Notes: generated by a model not told the origin, from the sequence alone. Positions 46,984 through 56,433 are shown, counted from the stretch's first letter. The stretch is DNA of 64,000 nucleotides from Bacteroidales bacterium (GCA_017551725.1 JAFZKY010000014.1:66721-130720); one strand, 5' to 3'. Translations and numbers: made by a program.

Positions 46984-47541
46984 ATGGATACGCAAACCTG
47001 TTTGAAAAACGCTAAAGAAAGCATGAACGCCACGGTGGCTTTCTTTGATAAAGACCTCCAGAAGATACGTGCCGGCAAGGCTTCCCCGCAAATGCTGGAC
47101 GGCCTGAAGGTGGATTACTATGGCAACCCCACGCCGGTGGATCAGGTGGCCAACATCAACACACCGGATGCCCATCAGATTGTCATCCAACCGTGGGAGC
47201 GCAACATGCTGCCCGTGATTGAGAAGGCCATCCTGGCGGCCAACATCGGGCTCACGCCGCAAAACAACGGCGAGTTTATCCGCCTGGTGGTGCCCACACC
47301 CACGGAGGAACGCCGCAAAGAGCTGGTGAAGAAGGCCAAACAAGAGGCCGAGCAGACCAAGGTCTCCATCCGCAACATCCGCCGCAACGCCAACGACGAG
47401 GCCAAGAAACTCAAAGACGGAGGCTCCCCGGAAGATGAAATCAAAAAACTCGAGGCCGACATCCAGAAAGCTACCGACGAGGCCATCGCCAAAGTCGATA
47501 AGATAATGGAAGCCAAGGAGAAAGAAATCATGACCGTATAA
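46984..47541 (+). CDS. frr: Ribosome recycling factor
   Basis: Frr, with EF-G, splits the post-termination ribosome so its subunits can be reused. The 185-residue length is exactly that of the family. Visible are the N-terminal helix, KIRAGKASPQMLDGLKVDYYGNPTPVDQVANI, the domain II segment with IQPWERNMLPVIEKAI, and the conserved GEFIRLVVPTPTEERRKELVKKAK and IRNIRRNANDEAKKL helices. The pairing with pyrH in one cluster is common in bacteria. The 87-base spacer before it is only AT-rich low-complexity sequence (TTAATAGTTAATA, CAACAATTCAACG). Confidence 0.98.
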   Translation: MDTQTCLKNAKESMNATVAFFDKDLQKIRAGKASPQMLDGLKVDYYGNPTPVDQVANINTPDAHQIVIQPWERNMLPVIEKAILAANIGLTPQNNGEFIRLVVPTPTEERRKELVKKAKQEAEQTKVSIRNIRRNANDEAKKLKDGGSPEDEIKKLEADIQKATDEAIAKVDKIMEAKEKEIMTV

Positions 47542-47587
47542 CAGTCGATAACATCAATTCAATAATTAACCCATAAAATCTAATCCT

Positions 47588-47965
47588 ATGAATATTCCCG
47601 AGAATTTGAAGTATTCCAATGACCATGAATGGTTGAGAATGGAAGGTGAATTCGCATACGTGGGCATCACCGCGTTTGCAGCCAACGAGTTAGGCGACAT
47701 CGTTTTCCTCGACATCCCCACGGAAGGTGAGACGCTGGACAAAGATGAAGTGTTCGGCAGCATCGAAGCCGTCAAGACGGTTTCCGACCTCATGCTCCCC
47801 GTCGGTGGCGAAGTGGTGGAGTTCAACACCGCCCTGGAAGCCAACCCCGCGCTCGTCAACAGCGATCCTTACGGCGAAGGCTGGATCGTCAAGATCAAAG
47901 TCACCGACCCCGCCGAGGCCGACACTTTGTTGGATGCCGAAGGTTACAAAGCTCTCATCGGCTAA
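47588..47965 (+). CDS. gcvH: Glycine cleavage system H protein
   Basis: The H protein shuttles the aminomethyl group of glycine on a lipoyl arm between the P, T and L proteins of the glycine cleavage system. The 125-residue protein shows [12 protein letters not shown] at the start, the lipoyl-accepting Lys63 in [12 protein letters not shown], and [14 protein letters not shown] near the C-terminus. No other gcv gene is adjacent, as is common in Bacteroidota. A clear terminator follows. Confidence 0.97.
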   Translation: MNIPENLKYSNDHEWLRMEGEFAYVGITAFAANELGDIVFLDIPTEGETLDKDEVFGSIEAVKTVSDLMLPVGGEVVEFNTALEANPALVNSDPYGEGWIVKIKVTDPAEADTLLDAEGYKALIG

Positions 47966-47985
47966 CGACATCTTTGTCGCACATC

Positions 47986-48018
47986 AAAAAAAAGGCCCAC
48001 CACAATGGGTCTTTTTTT
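47986..48018 (+). terminator. Intrinsic terminator after gcvH
   Basis: AAAAAAAGGCCCA pairs with TGGGTCTTTTTTT with a single G-U pair and a 6-base loop, ending in seven T residues. The run of A on the left makes it able to work in both directions. Confidence 0.85.
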
Positions 48019-48028
48019 ATTTTAATCG

Positions 48029-48036
48029 TATCTTTG
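48029..48036 (+). promoter_or_regulatory. -7 box of uvrA
   Basis: TATCTTTG followed by GCAGCC, 40 bases before the uvrA ATG. No good -33 element is visible. Confidence 0.6.
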
Positions 48037-48076
48037 CAGCCCTAATTGTACAAGCCATCAACCTTCTCCTATTTGT

Positions 48077-50914
48077 ATGAACGACAATGCTTTTGCTGAA
48101 GATGCCCTGAACATCACAGGTGCCCGGGAAAACAATCTCAGGGACGTTTCCGTCACGATTCCTCAGCAGAAGCTGGTTGTAATCACCGGTCTTAGCGGCA
48201 GCGGCAAGTCCTCCTTGGCCTTCGACACCATCTACGCGGAGGGCCAGCGTCGCTACATGGAGACCTTCTCCGCCTACGCACGCCAGTTCATCGGCCATCT
48301 GGAGCATCCCGATGTGGACAAGATCACCGGCCTCAACCCGGTCATCTCCATCGAGCAGAAGACCGTCAACAAGAATCCGCGCTCCACAGTAGGCACCATT
48401 ACCGAGGTGTACGACTTCCTGCGCCTGCTGTACGCGCGCGTGGCGGATGCCTACTCCTACAACACAGGGGAAAAGATGGTCCATTACTCCGAAAAGGAAC
48501 TCATCGATCTCATCATCTCCCGTTATGACGGCTGCTACATCACCATTCTGGCACCCATTGTCAAGCGCAGGAAAGGCCATTACCGGGAACTCTTCGAAAA
48601 CCTCCGCAAGCAGGGCTTCACGCGCGTGCGCATCGACGGCTCCATGCGCAAAATCCTGCTCAACATGCAGGTGGACCGCTACAAAATTCACGACATCGAG
48701 CTGGCCATCGATACCCTGAACGTGACCTCTTTTTCCAAAACGCGCCTCACCAACAGTGTCCATCTGGCCATGAAATACGGCAAGGGAGCCATCATGGTGA
48801 TGGACAATGACAAAAACGAGGTGAAGAACTACAGCAAGTTTTTGATGTGCCCCACCACGGGCATCTCCTATCCGGAGCCGGAGCCCAACACCTTCTCGTT
48901 CAACTCGCCATACGGGGCGTGCGAACATTGCAGCGGCCTGGGTATCGTGGCCGAGGTGGACCTGGAAAAGATTATCCCCGACCCGTCGAAATCCATCAAA
49001 AAAGGCGGTATCGCCGCCATTGGCGAATACAAGAACACCCTGCTGTTCAGAGAGTTGGACGCTTTAGCCGCCAAATACCACTTCTCGCTCTCCGACCCCA
49101 TCAGCGAATTGTCGGAGCAGAACCTCAACATGGTGCTGTACGGTTCCCCCGAATTGCTGTATGTGAACCGCGAATACTCCGGCCTGGCCCCGGTGAAAAA
49201 ATCTTTTGAAGGTGTTGTCAACTACATCCATAACCTGAACACGGACAACATCCCCACCTCCCTGCGGAAGTGGATCAATCAGTTCATCAACATGGCCCCG
49301 TGCCCGCATTGCCACGGCACCCGGCTGAAAAAAGAGTCCCTGCACTTCCGGCTGGCGGGCAAAAATATCGCGGAGCTGGCGGCCATGGACATTTCGGAGT
49401 TGAACGACTGGATCCACGAGCTGCCCAAGCACCTCACCGAATCACAGAAGACCATCGCCACTGAAATCCTGCGGGAGATCTCCTTCCGTCTCCATTTCCT
49501 GTGCGACGTGGGCATCCAATACCTCTCCCTCAACCGGTCGTCCGCCTCGCTCTCCGGCGGCGAGGCCCAGCGCATCCGTCTGGCCACCCAGATCAGCTCC
49601 CAGCTGGTCAACGTGATGTACATCCTCGACGAGCCCAGCATCGGCCTGCACCAGCGCGACAACCAACTGCTCATCCAGTCGCTGAAGGCCCTGCGCGACC
49701 TTGGCAACTCCGTCATCGTGGTGGAACACGACCGCGACATGATGAAAGCCGCCGACTTCATCGTCGATATCGGGCCGAAAGCGGGTGAATACGGCGGGCA
49801 GATTGTCGCCCAAGGCTCCTACGCCGACATTCTCAAATCGAACTCCCTGACCGCCGACTATCTGACTGGGCGCAAGCGCATTGAAGTGCCAAAACAGCGG
49901 CGCGCGGGAAACGGACATACCTTGACGTTGATTGGCGCGCGGGGCAACAACCTGAAGAATGTCTCGGTAGATTTCCCGTTGGGCAAACTGATTTGCATCA
50001 CGGGCGTTTCCGGCAGCGGAAAGTCCACCCTGATCAACGAGACACTGTACCCCATCCTCAACCGTTATATCTACAAGTCGGAGCGGAAACCGTTGGAATA
50101 CAACGACATCCTCGGCTTGGAGCACATCGACAAGATCATCGAAATCAACCAGCAGCCAATCGGGCGCACCCCGCGGTCCAACCCAGTGACCTACGTGGGC
50201 GTGTTCGATGACATCCGCAAGCTGTTCTCCGAAATGCCGGAATCGAAAATCCGGGGATATAAGCCAGGACGTTTTTCATTCAACGTGTCAGGCGGTAGAT
50301 GTGAAACCTGCAAAGGGGCCGGCGTGCAGACCATTGAGATGAACTTCCTGCCCGACGTGTATGTCACCTGCGAGAAATGCAACGGCAAGCGCTACAATGA
50401 CGAAACGCTGGAAATCCGCTACAAGGGCAAATCCATCAACGATGTGCTGGAGATGGACATTGAGCACGCCATCCAGTTTTTCGAGAATATCCCCAGCATC
50501 GTGCAGCCGCTGAAGACCATGGCCGACGTGGGACTTGGTTACCTTCGGCTGGGGCAATCCTCCACCACGCTGTCGGGTGGCGAGGCCCAGCGCGTGAAGT
50601 TGGCCTCCGAACTGTCGCGCAAGGAGACGGGGCAGACTGTCTATATCCTGGATGAGCCGACTACAGGATTGCATTTCCAGGACATCGCCATTCTGATGAA
50701 CGTGCTGAACCAGCTGGTGGACCGCGGAAACACGGTCATCGTCATCGAACACAACATGGATGTCATCAAGATGGCCGACTGGATCATCGACATGGGACCG
50801 GAAGGCGGGCGCAACGGTGGCGAGATTTTGGCGGAAGGTACGCCAGAAGATATTGTAAAACAGGGTGTTGGATATACTGCTCCCTTCTTAGCAAAAGAAT
50901 TGCATCATGATTAA
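48077..50914 (+). CDS. uvrA: Excinuclease ABC subunit A
   Basis: UvrA is the DNA damage sensor of nucleotide excision repair and loads UvrB. The 945-residue protein has two ABC ATPase modules. The first has GLSGSGKSS near residue 39, SLSGGEAQRIRLA and ILDEPSIGLHQRDN. The second has GVSGSGKST near 644, TLSGGEAQRVKLA and ILDEPTTGLHFQD. The second module contains an intact zinc finger (CETCKG ... CEKCNG). In the first module the finger begins CPTTG instead of the common CPxCG and ends CEHCSG, so one cysteine is missing; I recall this form from other Bacteroidota but could not check it. Its end overlaps the start of speB by 8 bases. Confidence 0.98.
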   Translation: MNDNAFAEDALNITGARENNLRDVSVTIPQQKLVVITGLSGSGKSSLAFDTIYAEGQRRYMETFSAYARQFIGHLEHPDVDKITGLNPVISIEQKTVNKNPRSTVGTITEVYDFLRLLYARVADAYSYNTGEKMVHYSEKELIDLIISRYDGCYITILAPIVKRRKGHYRELFENLRKQGFTRVRIDGSMRKILLNMQVDRYKIHDIELAIDTLNVTSFSKTRLTNSVHLAMKYGKGAIMVMDNDKNEVKNYSKFLMCPTTGISYPEPEPNTFSFNSPYGACEHCSGLGIVAEVDLEKIIPDPSKSIKKGGIAAIGEYKNTLLFRELDALAAKYHFSLSDPISELSEQNLNMVLYGSPELLYVNREYSGLAPVKKSFEGVVNYIHNLNTDNIPTSLRKWINQFINMAPCPHCHGTRLKKESLHFRLAGKNIAELAAMDISELNDWIHELPKHLTESQKTIATEILREISFRLHFLCDVGIQYLSLNRSSASLSGGEAQRIRLATQISSQLVNVMYILDEPSIGLHQRDNQLLIQSLKALRDLGNSVIVVEHDRDMMKAADFIVDIGPKAGEYGGQIVAQGSYADILKSNSLTADYLTGRKRIEVPKQRRAGNGHTLTLIGARGNNLKNVSVDFPLGKLICITGVSGSGKSTLINETLYPILNRYIYKSERKPLEYNDILGLEHIDKIIEINQQPIGRTPRSNPVTYVGVFDDIRKLFSEMPESKIRGYKPGRFSFNVSGGRCETCKGAGVQTIEMNFLPDVYVTCEKCNGKRYNDETLEIRYKGKSINDVLEMDIEHAIQFFENIPSIVQPLKTMADVGLGYLRLGQSSTTLSGGEAQRVKLASELSRKETGQTVYILDEPTTGLHFQDIAILMNVLNQLVDRGNTVIVIEHNMDVIKMADWIIDMGPEGGRNGGEILAEGTPEDIVKQGVGYTAPFLAKELHHD

Positions 50915-51770
50915 GCGAATGAACCATTTCTTAGACATGGACGAGCCGTTGTACGACCTCGACCAGGCCCGTTATGCCATACTTTCCATGCCGTATGACG
51001 GTACCAGCACCTTCGTGAAAGGGGCGGACAAGGGACCGCAAGCCATCTTGGACGCCTCCGACAGCCTGGAGTTGTATGATGTGCAATACGATTGCGAAGC
51101 CTGCGAAAACGGCATCTATACAGACCATTCCGAGTATGATTTCTCCTCGCCGGATGCAATGGTGGAATCTGTCTATCAACGGGTGAAACATTTCCTCGGA
51201 TTGCACAAGTTTCCCATCCTGTTGGGTGGCGAACATTCGGTGTCGGTGGGCAGCATCCGGGCTGTGAGCGAACAATACAATGACCTCAGTGTGTTGCAGA
51301 TAGACGCACACGCCGACCTGCGCAACGACTATCACGGCTCCATCTACAACCACGCCTGCGTCATGCGTCGCGCGCAAGAGTACGCCCGCGTGGTGCAGGT
51401 AGGCATCCGCAGCGTGTGTACGGAAGAGAAACACAATATTGTCCCGGAAAACATATTCTATGCCCACGACATCGTACACCACGAGCATTGGATGGACGAA
51501 GCGGTGGCCCGTCTCACGGAGCACGTGTACATCTCTTTCGATTTGGACGGACTGGATCCCTCCATTTTGCCAGCCACTGGCACGCCGCTGCCCGGCGGGT
51601 TGCAATGGTACCCCACCCTGCGGTTTCTGGAGAAGGTATTCCAAAGCCGCCGCGTGGTGGGCTTCGATGTGGTGGAGCTGTGCCCGCAGGCCGACAGCAA
51701 GGTGTCGGACGTGCTCGCCGCCGAGCTCGTTTATAAGATGATTAACATGGAATGTGCGAATCGGCGGTAG
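50907..51770 (+). CDS. speB: Agmatinase / ureohydrolase
   Basis: The family hydrolyses agmatine to putrescine and urea with a two-manganese centre. The 287-residue protein shows all metal-binding motifs: GGEHSVSVG, QIDAHADLRNDYHGS with YNHACVMRR, and SFDLDGLDPS followed by ATGTPLPGG. The start overlaps the uvrA stop (ATGATTAA); a second ATG 12 bases downstream (50919) is also possible and gives MNHFLDMDEP. The close overlap suggests translational coupling with uvrA. Whether it uses agmatine or another guanidino compound cannot be settled here. A biosynthetic arginine decarboxylase gene, its usual partner, is not in the window. Confidence 0.9.
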   Translation: MIKRMNHFLDMDEPLYDLDQARYAILSMPYDGTSTFVKGADKGPQAILDASDSLELYDVQYDCEACENGIYTDHSEYDFSSPDAMVESVYQRVKHFLGLHKFPILLGGEHSVSVGSIRAVSEQYNDLSVLQIDAHADLRNDYHGSIYNHACVMRRAQEYARVVQVGIRSVCTEEKHNIVPENIFYAHDIVHHEHWMDEAVARLTEHVYISFDLDGLDPSILPATGTPLPGGLQWYPTLRFLEKVFQSRRVVGFDVVELCPQADSKVSDVLAAELVYKMINMECANRR

Positions 51771-51798
51771 CCGGATGCCTGGCAATGCGATTTTTCCC

Positions 51799-51806
51799 TA
51801 TCTTTG
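51799..51806 (+). promoter_or_regulatory. -7 box of the sodium-dependent transporter gene
   Basis: TATCTTTG followed by GCCGCC, 18 bases before ATG 51825. It overlaps an upstream in-frame ATG (51804), which therefore cannot be the start. Confidence 0.6.
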
Positions 51807-51824
51807 CCGCCTTATTCAAAAAAT

Positions 51825-53177
51825 ATGGCAACAATTGACAATCAGAGAGGGTTCACCTCCAACCTTGGTGCGATTTTGGCGGCGGCCGGCGGGGCCGTCG
51901 GCTTGGGCAATATATGGCGTTTCCCCTACATGGTGGGACAGAACGGCGGCGGGGCGTTCCTGCTGGTCTATGTGTTCTTCGTCATGCTGATCGGGGTGCC
52001 GCTGATGATGACCGAGTTCATCATCGGGCGCCGTTCGCAGAGCAACGTGGTGGGCGCCTACCGCAAATTGAGTAACGGCAGCAAAGGTTGGATGATGTTG
52101 GGCATCTTCGGCATTGTGGCTGCCTTCCTCATCTACGCCTTTTACAGCGTGGTGGCCGGCTGGACGCTCAACTACATCGTGCTATCCTGCAGCGGCGGCC
52201 TTGCCGGCAAAGATCCGGCGGCCATCACCACCCTGTTCGCAGAGTTCACGCAAGGCTCTTTCTGGCCCGTCTTCTACCAGTTGCTGTTCCTGTCGCTGAC
52301 CGCCACCGTCATCACCATGGGGGTGCAAAAGGGCATTGAGAAGGTGAGCAAGGTGCTGATGCCCGTGCTCTTCCTCCTGCTGCTGCTCATGTGCGTGCGC
52401 TCCATCACCCTCGACGGAGCCAGCGAAGGCCTCCGCTTCCTGTTCAAACCCGATTTCAGCAAGCTCAACGGCACCTGCATCCTGTCGGCCTTGGGGCAGT
52501 CGTTCTTCTCCCTCAGCATCGGCATGGGTGCCATGGTGACCTACGGGTCGTACATACGCAAGCAGGACAAGCTCTTCCCCACCAGCCTGTGGATTGCCGG
52601 CTGCGATTCCGTGGTGGCCGTTCTGGCGGGCATCGTCATCTTCCCGGCGGTGTTCGCCTTCGGGATGAACCCGGCCAGCGGACCCGAGCTCGTCTATATC
52701 GTGCTGCCCAACGTGTTCAACAGTATGCCGGCGGGCACGCTCTTCGCCATCATTTTCTTCGTATTGTTAGGCATCGCGGCGCTCACCTCCACCATCTCCC
52801 TGTTGGAAATATTGGTGGCCTATGCCGTGGAGGAGCTCCACTGGAAGCGGCTCACCGCCTCCTTCGCCAGCACGCTGCTGGTCTTCATCATCGGTATATT
52901 CTGCGCGCTCTCGTTCGGACCGTTGAAAGAGTTCCACATCTTCCACCGCACCATCTTCGAACTCTTCGACCTGCTCACCGCCTCCTACCTGATGCCCATC
53001 GGCGCCCTGCTGATGACCATCTTCCTGGGCTGGTTCTTCCCGAAAGCCGAGGTGCGCGACGAGCTGTCCAACGGCGGCACCATCAAGGCCAAGGCGTTCG
53101 AGCTGTACTATTTTGTGCTGCGCTATTTGGCCCCGTTGGCCCTCATTATCATCATCATTTCCGGCATTGTAGGATAA
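51825..53177 (+). CDS. Sodium:neurotransmitter symporter (NSS/SNF) family transporter
   Basis: Bacterial NSS proteins carry amino acids or related solutes with sodium, using the LeuT fold. Start at 51825 was preferred because 51804 lies in the -7 box; this gives 450 residues. The first helix carries SNLGAILAAAGGAVGLGNIWRFPYM, with the unwound GLGNIWRFP segment that binds sodium and substrate, then NGGGAFLLVYV. About eleven to twelve membrane helices are predicted, more than the usual short bacterial forms lacking TM12. A downstream GMGAMVTYGSYI matches the TM6 region. The substrate is not predictable. It stands alone between speB and the MORN-repeat gene. Confidence 0.9.
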   Translation: MATIDNQRGFTSNLGAILAAAGGAVGLGNIWRFPYMVGQNGGGAFLLVYVFFVMLIGVPLMMTEFIIGRRSQSNVVGAYRKLSNGSKGWMMLGIFGIVAAFLIYAFYSVVAGWTLNYIVLSCSGGLAGKDPAAITTLFAEFTQGSFWPVFYQLLFLSLTATVITMGVQKGIEKVSKVLMPVLFLLLLLMCVRSITLDGASEGLRFLFKPDFSKLNGTCILSALGQSFFSLSIGMGAMVTYGSYIRKQDKLFPTSLWIAGCDSVVAVLAGIVIFPAVFAFGMNPASGPELVYIVLPNVFNSMPAGTLFAIIFFVLLGIAALTSTISLLEILVAYAVEELHWKRLTASFASTLLVFIIGIFCALSFGPLKEFHIFHRTIFELFDLLTASYLMPIGALLMTIFLGWFFPKAEVRDELSNGGTIKAKAFELYYFVLRYLAPLALIIIIISGIVG

Positions 53178-53218
53178 CCGGGATTATTCGGAAACAGTCG
53201 CAAATACAACGATTCTCG

Positions 53219-53248
53219 TTGCCAACTGACGGAATTTTTGTATTTTTG
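53219..53248 (+). promoter_or_regulatory. Full promoter of the MORN-repeat gene
   Basis: TTG (53219-53221), a 19-base spacer and TATTTTTG (53241-53248) fit the Bacteroidota -33/-7 pattern at ideal spacing, 22 bases before ATG 53271. Confidence 0.65.
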
Positions 53249-53270
53249 CCCGCTTTTAATATATGAGAAT

Positions 53271-54587
53271 ATGCGCAAATTAGCTCTTCTGGCAGGCTTG
53301 CTTGGAATCTGTCTGGCAACCTTCGCCCAAGATACCGTCAAAACCTATTGGAAAAACAACAAGCTGATGTCCATAGGCGTGGAAGCCCAGGGCCTCGAAC
53401 AGGGCCATTGGGTCTATTATCATATCAATGGCATGAAATGGACCGAGGGCGACTACCGCGACGGGAAGAAAGTGGGCGTGTGGAAAGTGTGGTTCGACAA
53501 CGGGAAGGTGGCTCAGGAATACAACGCCGAAAACGGGCCCTTCACCAGCTGGTACCAATCCGGCCAAGTGGAATCGAAAGGCCAGTTCGCCAACGGCAAA
53601 CGCAGCGGCAACTGGACGTTTTACCACACCAACGGCAAACTCTTCAAAGAGGTTACGTATGTGGCCGACAGTGTGGACGGTCCTGTGACAGAATACTTTG
53701 ACGACGGGGCCAAATATTTTGAAGGCTCCTACAAGATGGGCGAACTGGACGGCTATGCCTGCTGGTGGACCCGCAACGGCCAGAAAGACATGGAGGGCTC
53801 GTCAGTGAAAGGTTTGCAACAGGGCGAATGGAAATTCTACCACGAGAACGGCACCCTCGGCAGCCGGGGCAATTTTGAAAAAGGATTGCAACACGGCGAG
53901 TGGACCTATTACTATGAAAATGGAAAAGTCTGGAAAAAAGGCAATTATGTAAACGGGAAACGTGAAGGCATCTGGAAAGCCTGGTACGAGGACGGTCGCC
54001 TACAGCGCGAAGGTCCCTTTGCCCATGACAAGGAAAACGGCCTTTGGACATCCTATTACCACAACGGTCAAACGCAGGACAAAGGCACGTTCAAAGACGG
54101 CGAAATGGACGGCCAATGGCAAGGCTGGTACGATGATGGCAAACAGAAATACATCATCACCTACAAGCAGAACAAATGGAACGGCCCTTACACCTATTTC
54201 TGGGAAGAAAACGGCAAAATGTCGCGCAAGGGCATCTATAAGGACAACCTCAAGAATGGTCCCTGGACCGATTACGCGCAAAACGGCAAGGTTGTCGCCA
54301 AAGGAAAATATGTCAATGACCTGAAAGAGGGCAAATGGGTGTTTTACAACGTGCAGGAGGTCAAGGTGCGCGAGCAGAATTTCGTTCATGACATCCCCAA
54401 TGGTACCTTCACCGAATATTATAATAATGGTAAGAAACATTTCCAGGGCCAGTTCAAGAACCATCTGCGCGAAGGCAAATGGTCGTGCTGGAAGCCCGAC
54501 GGCAAGCTGCACTACAGCGCCCTGTTCTCCAACGGGAACAAGGTGAAGGACATCTTCGTCTCCGACCCCAAATCCAAGCCCTTCTAA
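53271..54587 (+). CDS. Exported MORN_2-repeat protein (YwqK-like)
   Basis: Starting at 53271 gives 438 residues with a clean signal peptide (MRKLALLAGLLGICLATFAQ); an ATG at 53238 lies just before the -7 box and is rejected. The mature protein is built of about fifteen MORN_2 repeats of ~23 residues, each with a core such as G-x-W-x-x-Y-x-x-N-G-x (for example GEWTYYYENGKVWKKGNYVNG, GPWTDYAQNGKVVAKGKY). The repeats form a long beta-sheet ribbon. Many databases call such proteins YwqK toxin-antitoxin proteins, but nothing in this context supports that. A role in the periplasm or at the envelope is inferred from the signal peptide only. The MBL-fold gene follows after one base. Confidence 0.85.
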   Translation: MRKLALLAGLLGICLATFAQDTVKTYWKNNKLMSIGVEAQGLEQGHWVYYHINGMKWTEGDYRDGKKVGVWKVWFDNGKVAQEYNAENGPFTSWYQSGQVESKGQFANGKRSGNWTFYHTNGKLFKEVTYVADSVDGPVTEYFDDGAKYFEGSYKMGELDGYACWWTRNGQKDMEGSSVKGLQQGEWKFYHENGTLGSRGNFEKGLQHGEWTYYYENGKVWKKGNYVNGKREGIWKAWYEDGRLQREGPFAHDKENGLWTSYYHNGQTQDKGTFKDGEMDGQWQGWYDDGKQKYIITYKQNKWNGPYTYFWEENGKMSRKGIYKDNLKNGPWTDYAQNGKVVAKGKYVNDLKEGKWVFYNVQEVKVREQNFVHDIPNGTFTEYYNNGKKHFQGQFKNHLREGKWSCWKPDGKLHYSALFSNGNKVKDIFVSDPKSKPF

Positions 54588-54588
54588 C

Positions 54589-55287
54589 ATGGGGAAGAAA
54601 CACATCTCGATTTCGGAATTCATGAATGCGCTTAACCAGAACATGGAGAACATCAACATACGGATATTCCATTTCAACCCCATACAAGTCAACACGTTGG
54701 TGCTGTATGACGGCACGGGCGAGGCCATCCTTGTGGATCCGGGCAACTGCCAGTCGTACGAGGATGCCCAGCTGGAGGAGTTCGTCCGTCAGCACAACTT
54801 GACCGTCAAGGCCATCGTGAACACGCACCCGCACATCGACCACATCGCCGGCAACAACTGGTGCCACCGCACATTTGATGCGCCCGTATGGTGCCACGAG
54901 GCGGGGATGCCCATCTACAACAAGTCGTACGCCTATGCGATGGCGTTCGGGCTCTCGGTCGATGAGATGCCGCAACCGGCCAAATATCTGCACGAGGGCG
55001 ACGAAGTGCGTTTCGGCAACCAGACACTGCAAGTGCTGTACACGCCGGGCCACTGCGACGGCAGCATCTCCCTCTACGACGCTGCCAACGGATACGTGAT
55101 CTGCGGCGACCTGCTTTTCGAAGGCAGCGTGGGCCGCAGCGACCTGCCCACCGGCAACGGACGGCTGCTGATCGAGATGATCAAAACCAAAATCCTCACC
55201 CTTCCGGACAACACGAACATTTATCCCGGCCACGGCGGACTCACCACGGTCGGCGACGAGAAACTGTATAATCCCTTCTTAGTATAA
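54589..55287 (+). CDS. Metallo-beta-lactamase fold hydrolase (glyoxalase II-like)
   Basis: The 232-residue protein has the MBL-fold metal motif THPHIDH (His80, His82, Asp84, His85), then TPGHCDGSISLYD, GDLLFEGSVGRSDLP and the closing YPGHGG. These match the small glyoxalase II-like/YcbL type, a cytoplasmic thioester or related hydrolase using zinc or iron. The substrate is unknown. The family usually begins near the residues NINIRIFHFNP; a start at the internal ATG 54643 would give a more typical length of 214. The 54589 start is kept because it directly follows the MORN gene stop, but the first 18 residues are doubtful. folE follows 6 bases downstream. Confidence 0.85.
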   Translation: MGKKHISISEFMNALNQNMENINIRIFHFNPIQVNTLVLYDGTGEAILVDPGNCQSYEDAQLEEFVRQHNLTVKAIVNTHPHIDHIAGNNWCHRTFDAPVWCHEAGMPIYNKSYAYAMAFGLSVDEMPQPAKYLHEGDEVRFGNQTLQVLYTPGHCDGSISLYDAANGYVICGDLLFEGSVGRSDLPTGNGRLLIEMIKTKILTLPDNTNIYPGHGGLTTVGDEKLYNPFLV

Positions 55288-55293
55288 TCGAAT

Positions 55294-55905
55294 ATGAAAA
55301 TCACTGATTCCATCAACACGATACCAAAACTCTCTGAAGACCAGCTGACGAACCTCTCCGACAGCTATCGCTCGCTCTTGCAGAACATCGGGGAAGACCC
55401 CAAACGGGAAGGCCTCATCAAGACACCGATGCGGGCCGCCAAGTCCCTGGACTTCCTCACCCACGGCTACCGGCTGGATCCCAAGGCCATCCTGCGAAGT
55501 GCCTTGTTCCATGAGGATTACAAACAGATTGTGGTGGTGAAAGACATCGAGATATACTCCCTCTGCGAGCATCATCTGCTGCCCTTTTTCGGGAAAGCGC
55601 ACATCGGCTACATCCCCAACGGCACCATCGTGGGATTGAGCAAGATACCCCGCGTGGTGGAGTGCTTTGCCCGCCGGCTGCAACTGCAGGAACGCCTCAC
55701 TACCCAAATCAAGGACTGCCTCCAAGAGGTTTTGAACCCGCTGGGCGTGGCGGTCGTCATCGAGGCCCAGCACCTTTGCATGTCCATGAGGGGCATCCAG
55801 AAGCAGAACTCTGTGACCACCACGTCGGAATTTACCGGGGCCTTCCTGAAGAACGAAAACACCCGTCAGGAATTCATGCACCTCATCGGGGCTGACCTGC
55901 ACTAA
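55294..55905 (+). CDS. folE: GTP cyclohydrolase I
   Basis: FolE converts GTP to dihydroneopterin triphosphate, the first step toward folate and pteridines. The 203-residue protein shows the family core: an N-terminal helix with [19 protein letters not shown], then [22 protein letters not shown] with zinc ligands, [27 protein letters not shown], and [16 protein letters not shown] with the third ligand. Length is typical for the bacterial enzyme. It is transcribed with the upstream MBL-fold gene, and its last four bases overlap the convergent small gene. Confidence 0.97.
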   Translation: MKITDSINTIPKLSEDQLTNLSDSYRSLLQNIGEDPKREGLIKTPMRAAKSLDFLTHGYRLDPKAILRSALFHEDYKQIVVVKDIEIYSLCEHHLLPFFGKAHIGYIPNGTIVGLSKIPRVVECFARRLQLQERLTTQIKDCLQEVLNPLGVAVVIEAQHLCMSMRGIQKQNSVTTTSEFTGAFLKNENTRQEFMHLIGADLH

Positions 55906-56135
55906 CGTCCTCTTCTCTTCCACAACCTCGTGCGCAGATGGTACCGCCGGCCGCGCTTGGCCCAATTGTACCGTTCCGCCTGATAACTTATGGACACATC
56001 ACTCACGTAGGAGATCATATCTTCCTCCTGTTCGTACGGTTCCTTCAAAATACATACCAGCGGCTTGCCCACCCAGTCCGGTGGGATGCAAATGGTCATG
56101 GTGTCTTTTTTCGGAGTCAAGATAAGTTTTTTCAT
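55902..56135 (-). CDS. Small unknown protein, basic C-terminus
   Basis: A 77-residue frame starts at 56135 ([10 protein letters not shown]), with an in-frame upstream ATG at 56195 that adds 20 residues. The first 40 residues include [21 protein letters not shown], a pattern of short strands seen in some small Bacteroidota antitoxin-like proteins. The middle is acidic and the last 25 residues are very basic ([20 protein letters not shown]). I do not recognise a family with confidence. It is convergent with folE, with a 4-base overlap. It is probably real because the frame is long for this AT-rich spacer and the codons are regular, but this is not certain. Confidence 0.5.
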   Translation of the reverse strand: MKKLILTPKKDTMTICIPPDWVGKPLVCILKEPYEQEEDMISYVSDVSISYQAERYNWAKRGRRYHLRTRLWKRRGR

Positions 56136-56195
56136 CTGTTTTAGAAGAGTTTTGGGATTGTAATTTTTGAGTGTCATTTGTTTGAAAAAATGCAT

Positions 56196-56433
56196 TTTCC
56201 GCCTCTTCTCCGTACAAAATGCCCTTTTATCTTACAATCGGTTGCAAAAAATAGAATATCGTTTTTAACATTCTTATATTCAGTATGTTAAAATACAAAT
56301 ATAGAAAATAAACCATTAAAACAAATAAATTTTAGTTTTTGTTAATTTTATTAATAATACATTGATTATCAACAAAATAATATATTATACCAAAAAAATA
56401 TCCGTTGAGGATTATAGTGTAATGAAAAAATCG
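56196..56433. other. AT-rich spacer before tRNA-Lys, no gene
   Basis: Almost 240 bases of very AT-rich sequence between the small minus-strand gene and the tRNA promoter. No frame, hairpin with T run or repeat worth naming is visible. Confidence 0.55.
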
